Shown: one piece after another, positions 60,929-64,000 of the stretch | Layout: each line of letters begins with the position of its first letter | Numbering within the stretch: the first letter of the stretch is position 1 | Source: Roseivirga pacifica | GTDB taxonomy: Bacteria; Bacteroidota; Bacteroidia; Cytophagales; Cyclobacteriaceae | Length of the DNA stretch: 64,000 nucleotides | Direction of reading: 5' to 3' | Assembly: GCF_900111145.1 (NCBI RefSeq) | Contig: NZ_FOIR01000001.1 | Coordinates: 255,501 to 319,500 of the forward strand | The notes under the pieces: model-generated | The model's input: the letters and a program-made list of their open reading frames with translations, nothing else | Databases searched by the model: none | What the model was told of the DNA's origin: nothing | Position numbers and translations under genes: made by a program

Positions 60929-61933
60929 TTAATGGGTGAAATACTTCAATTTCTCGTAAGTCGAATGATCCATGGCCGAAATCTGTTCAAGGTTGTGGTT
61001 CTTGTAAAAATGCTCACGGATTTCCAGCAAGTTATCGTATGGTCCGCGCGGAGCAATCAGCTTGACCAAGATGGGTGCACATTCCAGCATTATAAACAAC
61101 GCAATAATAAAGTAGTTAGCAATGGCAATGCCTCGATTTTCTGCCGTCAGTACCTTAAGGGCTTCAAGCTGAGCCGCAAGGCCATTCCATGGGTTTCGCT
61201 TGATCGCATTAATTTCTGTTTGCCGCGCTTGAGCAAGCGAATCAAGATTGGCTTGCTTAGCTGCGATTAGCGGCACATAGCGCGCAGAAAGTTCTTCCAA
61301 TTCAGTTTGTGCTTTATCCGCATCGGCTTTTTTGAGTTGATATATTGGGCCTGCGTTCCGCTGCATAGAGCCACCTGTGCCATCTGCTTCTTTGCGGGCC
61401 TCCTCATATAGTCTATCTCTTTGGGCAGCCTTGGTAGCAATTTCAGACTTAAAACCTTCCATCTGGCTATTTATCTCCGATTGAAGCGCCACATATCTTC
61501 GGTCTATTTCAGCAATTTCTTTTTGATAAATCTGCTCTTCTAAAATCACCAGCTTTCTATCAATTTCTTTAGAGAAAATGCGCAGCTCAAGGGGCTTTGT
61601 AATTACAATAGCCAATAAAACAGCGAGTAAAATCCTGGGAGATGCCTGAACAAATTCCAGCCACTTTTTCCCTTTCTTTTTACGCATAGTTGCCACAATA
61701 AACCGATCAAGGTTGAAAATGATAGCGCCCCAAAGCAATGCAAAGGCAGCCGACCACCAAGGGTTTTCGAAAACAGTGTAGAAAGCGTAGCCACCGGAAA
61801 GCGCAGCGAGTACTCCAGTGAAAAAAACAGCTGCACCAATACCCGTAAACTTAGAGGCTTCGGTTGGGCAGCGGTTTAATAGTGAGCGGTTGGCTCCAGA
61901 ACAGAACCAAAAGAAATGTTTGATTGATTTCAT
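60929..61933 (-). CDS. DUF4407 membrane protein with coiled coil
   Basis: 334 residues. Two N-terminal membrane helices after a short CSGANRSLLNRCP segment, a third (SPRILLAVLLAIVITKPLEL), then a long coiled coil (about 130-250) and a C-terminal membrane helix (GIAIANYFIIALFIMLECAPIL). This is the DUF4407 family layout, common in Cytophagales and Flavobacteria. The coiled coil is charged, with heptads such as IDRRYVALQSEINSQMEGFKSE. Stands alone on the minus strand; function unknown, perhaps a signalling or scaffold protein at the inner membrane. Confidence 0.88.
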   Translation of the reverse strand: MKSIKHFFWFCSGANRSLLNRCPTEASKFTGIGAAVFFTGVLAALSGGYAFYTVFENPWWSAAFALLWGAIIFNLDRFIVATMRKKKGKKWLEFVQASPRILLAVLLAIVITKPLELRIFSKEIDRKLVILEEQIYQKEIAEIDRRYVALQSEINSQMEGFKSEIATKAAQRDRLYEEARKEADGTGGSMQRNAGPIYQLKKADADKAQTELEELSARYVPLIAAKQANLDSLAQARQTEINAIKRNPWNGLAAQLEALKVLTAENRGIAIANYFIIALFIMLECAPILVKLIAPRGPYDNLLEIREHFYKNHNLEQISAMDHSTYEKLKYFTH

Positions 61934-62086
61934 AGTATTTGAGTTTTGAGTGACCTTGGTTTCTACTCCAACGGATTGCCATGCATTATGTTGTTATATT
62001 TAGTACCTTTTTATACATAGTAGTTGAATGATTGGAGCAGAACATATTTCTTCATTTCAAACCGAAGTTATCTGTAATATTGCAGC

Positions 62087-62569
62087 ATGAGAACGGACTA
62101 TAAACTGAAGGAGATTACCCTAGCGGCTTTTGAAGAGTTTTTGATGGTTACAGAAGGCCAAGTGAATTATAAGCCAACGCCAGAAAAATGGTCTGCCAAA
62201 GAGGTTCTTGGACATTTGATTGACTCCGCTTGCAATAACCATGGCCGCTTTGTTCGCGCTCAGTTTACAGAACAATTGGAAATTGAATCGTATGCCCAAA
62301 ATGAGTGGGTAGAAATTCAGGACTACCAAAACCAAGATTGGCAAGATTTACTGATTATGTGGCGTCAATATAATCTACTGCTTTCAAACCTAATGTTTAA
62401 CACGCCACCCGCTACGCGCGAAAAAGCAGATAGCATTAGCGGTTTTCAGGCTTACGGCAAAAACCTGCAAGAAACGCCCAACACTTTGGGCTACCTAATG
62501 GAAGATTATGTTGCCCACCTGAAGCATCATTTGGGGCAAATTCGGACTTTGATTAGCGCTGAAGAGTAA
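62087..62569 (+). CDS. DinB-superfamily protein
   Basis: 160-residue four-helix protein. KWSAKEVLGHLIDSACNNHGRF is the metal-binding region (His in GHLID), and the final YVAHLKHHLGQIRTL supplies two more His residues. DinB/YfiT-like metalloenzyme or thiol-binding protein; substrate unknown. It precedes a Crp/Fnr-type gene by 17 bases, so it may share a transcript with it. Confidence 0.9.
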   Translation: MRTDYKLKEITLAAFEEFLMVTEGQVNYKPTPEKWSAKEVLGHLIDSACNNHGRFVRAQFTEQLEIESYAQNEWVEIQDYQNQDWQDLLIMWRQYNLLLSNLMFNTPPATREKADSISGFQAYGKNLQETPNTLGYLMEDYVAHLKHHLGQIRTLISAEE

Positions 62570-62586
62570 AAAACATTTCTAATACA

Positions 62587-63177
62587 TTGATACCGTTAAC
62601 ACTTCTTAAACAGTATGGAGCCACAAAGCGCGAAATCTCTGCGCAAACAGTTATCTTTTTAGAAGGTGATACTGCCCATACTTACTTTCAGATTGTAAGC
62701 GGAAATGTGAAAATGTTCAACACCAACCTGGATGGAAAGGAGTTTGTGCAGGGAATGTTTGAAGCAGGACAAAGCTTTGGTGAGCCCCCACTTTTTCAGA
62801 GCAGCGACTACCCCGCATCGGCACAAGCCATGAGCAATACCACGCTGTACGCACTACCAAAAGACCAGCTTTTTAAGCTGCTCAAAGACCACTTCGATGT
62901 ACACTTGGCCTTTACCGCAATGCTCACCAAAAGGCTTATGTACAAATCGATGATATTGCGTGAAATCTCTAGCCACGATGCCAAACACCGTATCCTCACA
63001 CTCATCGATCACCTAAAAAGTGAGTATGGTCAGCCTAGCGAAAAAATGGAGGTAAACCTTACGCGCCAACAAATTTCAGAGCTGCTCGGCATTAGGGTTG
63101 AAACAGTGATTAGGACAGTAAAACAGTTGGAAAAAGAAGGCGAAATCGAAATTAAGGAAAGAAAAATCCTCAGATAA
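62587..63177 (+). CDS. Crp/Fnr-family transcriptional regulator, full-length
   Basis: 196 residues from a TTG start. Cyclic-nucleotide-binding barrel with SAQTVIFLEGDTAHTYFQIVSG and GQSFGEPPLFQSSDYPASA, then the dimer helix and a complete helix-turn-helix (VNLTRQQISELLGIRVETVIRTVKQLEKEG). No iron-sulphur Cys cluster was seen, so it is probably not an oxygen sensor of the classic Fnr type. It follows the DinB gene closely and is followed by a candidate TGAC-N4-GTCA site and a truncated globin gene. Confidence 0.93.
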   Translation: MIPLTLLKQYGATKREISAQTVIFLEGDTAHTYFQIVSGNVKMFNTNLDGKEFVQGMFEAGQSFGEPPLFQSSDYPASAQAMSNTTLYALPKDQLFKLLKDHFDVHLAFTAMLTKRLMYKSMILREISSHDAKHRILTLIDHLKSEYGQPSEKMEVNLTRQQISELLGIRVETVIRTVKQLEKEGEIEIKERKILR

Positions 63178-63186
63178 TTCCTTCCT

Positions 63187-63202
63187 TGTGACCTATGTCA
63201 TA
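63187..63202. promoter_or_regulatory. Crp/Fnr-like binding site candidate before the truncated globin
   Basis: TGTGA (63187-63191), a 6-base spacer, TCATA (63198-63202). The core TGACCTATGTCA is the inverted repeat TGAC-N4-GTCA, close to the CRP/FNR consensus. It sits 35 bases before the globin start and just after a Crp/Fnr gene, which makes an autoregulation or globin-regulation role plausible. TAGTCTTG at 63225-63232 may be the -7 box. Confidence 0.5.
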
Positions 63203-63236
63203 AACACCTTTTCTTGGTACATGCTAGTCTTGTATT

Positions 63237-63638
63237 ATGAAAAGAAAAGACATAGCCACACGAGCAGACATTGCCTTGCAAGTTGAAAGTTTCTATGTCA
63301 AGGTAAGAAAGCACGAATTGCTAGGCCCAATCTTTAACGATGTAATAAAAGACTGGCCCAGCCATTTGGTTAAGCTCACCGATTTTTGGGAAACCAACCT
63401 GCTTTTTGTTAGAAAGTACAAAGGCAACCCACTAAAGGCTCACGTACAAGTAGAAACAGAGCACGATCATACCATAGAACAACTGCACTTTGGGCACTGG
63501 CTTCAGCTTTGGTTCGAAACCCTAGACGAAAATTTTGAGGGCAAGAATTGTGAGCTAGCCAAAGAACGCGCCCGAAACATGTCGCACATTATGTTCATGA
63601 GAATTTTCAACGAAAGGGAAAGAAGAAATGAAGCGTAG
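63237..63638 (+). CDS. Group III truncated hemoglobin
   Basis: 133 residues of the group III (GlbP/Ctb-like) globins, which bind O2 or NO and are linked to NO detoxification or redox sensing. IFNDVIKDWPSHLVKLTDFWE holds the typical helical core, and HFGHWLQLWFETLDENF carries the proximal His. Length and motif order match the family. Possibly under control of the Crp/Fnr gene just upstream. Overlaps the next gene by 11 bases. Confidence 0.93.
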   Translation: MKRKDIATRADIALQVESFYVKVRKHELLGPIFNDVIKDWPSHLVKLTDFWETNLLFVRKYKGNPLKAHVQVETEHDHTIEQLHFGHWLQLWFETLDENFEGKNCELAKERARNMSHIMFMRIFNERERRNEA

Positions 63639-64000
63639 CGTACTTTTCCTTCAGTTGTTCGTGCCAGTCCTTTGGCTAGGTTTTGTTTCGGCCATTAGCC
63701 TAATGGAGGCACCGCTAAAGTTTCAGGCGCCATCGGTAGACTTAGCCATTGGGGTCGACATTGGCAAGCTCGTTTTTTCGGCACTAAACAGGGTAGAATG
63801 GGTCTTTTTCCTCATTGCTTTTAGCAGCATTATGCTGAGTAAAAATAACCGAAAGCCATTTGTTCTTGGGCTTGTATTATGCTCGATTTTATTAATCCAG
63901 ACCTACTATCTATTGCCAATTCTTGATGAACGCGCTGCCTTGGTAATTGCCCGAAAGCCAGTAGAAGAAAGTAATATGCACTTTTACTATGTAGGCCTCG
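63628..64000 (+). CDS. Membrane protein, co-transcribed with the truncated globin (3' end cut off)
   Basis: About 124 residues visible of an incomplete frame that runs off the right edge. It starts at the ATG overlapping the end of the globin gene and has at least three hydrophobic segments (LFLQLFVPVLWLGFVSAISL, VEWVFFLIAFSSIMLS, FVLGLVLCSILLIQTYYLLP). No family named; a small integral membrane protein. Overlap with the globin suggests coupled translation and a role in the same response. Confidence 0.75.
   Translation, partial: MKRSVLFLQLFVPVLWLGFVSAISLMEAPLKFQAPSVDLAIGVDIGKLVFSALNRVEWVFFLIAFSSIMLSKNNRKPFVLGLVLCSILLIQTYYLLPILDERAALVIARKPVEESNMHFYYVGL

Noticed and set aside
1-64000. CRISPR arrays, rRNA or tRNA genes, IS transposases, prophage
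   Set aside because: None seen in the intergenic gaps or as coding homologues. Read by eye only, so short tRNAs could still be missed.

Overview
This window looks like a chromosomal segment of a marine-type Bacteroidota, most likely order Cytophagales (Roseivirga/Fulvivirga-like; this placement is inferred, not tested). The reasons are a type IX secretion gene (porQ), TPR-PD40-OmpA architecture, promoters of the TTTG-N18/19-TAnnTTTG type (clearest before dxr and pruA), almost no Shine-Dalgarno sequences, frequent TTG starts, and Bacteroidota-typical families (DUF4407, SpoIIM/DUF4129/DUF4350/MoxR/DUF58 cluster, pirin, group III truncated globin). I see no phage, IS transposase, CRISPR, rRNA or tRNA gene. 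The window cuts hslU at its left end and a small membrane-protein gene at its right end.

Layout. 1-11.2 kb holds envelope quality control: hslU, porQ and lon on the minus strand, a PorE-like OmpA protein, dxr-rseP, and a DegP-type protease. 11.3-20.4 kb holds an AraC regulator, a small secreted two-repeat protein, and a tightly packed efflux operon. In that operon the TolC partner carries an N-terminal periplasmic-binding domain, followed by a lipoprotein adaptor, an RND pump and a potassium-channel-like protein. 20.4-25.3 kb holds dnaA, a DnaA-box inverted repeat that may be oriC or a dnaA autoregulatory site, and a single-chain methylmalonyl-CoA mutase. 25.3-30 kb holds a YghO-like protein and three overlapping glycosyltransferase genes. 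30-36.5 kb holds pirin, murQ and a GlcNAc/MurNAc-type kinase (cell-wall sugar salvage), an M20 peptidase, and a small regulator module.

36.6-38.8 kb is an array of four tandem paralogues with a likely STAS/SpoIIAA-like fold. 39-41.2 kb has two lipoprotein hydrolases. 41.7-48.8 kb holds the RDD gene divergent from the six-gene SpoIIM-DUF4129-DUF4350-MoxR-DUF58 operon. 50-58.9 kb is housekeeping and metabolism (DinB, SDR-epimerase-CPBP operon, ArsR-YjjG, pruA, thioesterase). 59-64 kb holds two Crp/Fnr-type regulators. One lies next to a carboxymuconolactone decarboxylase-like/DJ-1 lipoprotein pair and the other next to a truncated globin, which suggests redox or nitric-oxide responses.

The most unusual signals are the binding-protein/TolC fusion, the four-copy paralogue array, a 12-bp palindrome (TAAACTAGTTTA) recurring before three genes in two separate loci, the DnaA-box hairpin upstream of dnaA, the mutase fusion lacking the small subunit's cobalamin-like domain, and a metzincin-like lipoprotein whose third zinc-ligand position is Asn.
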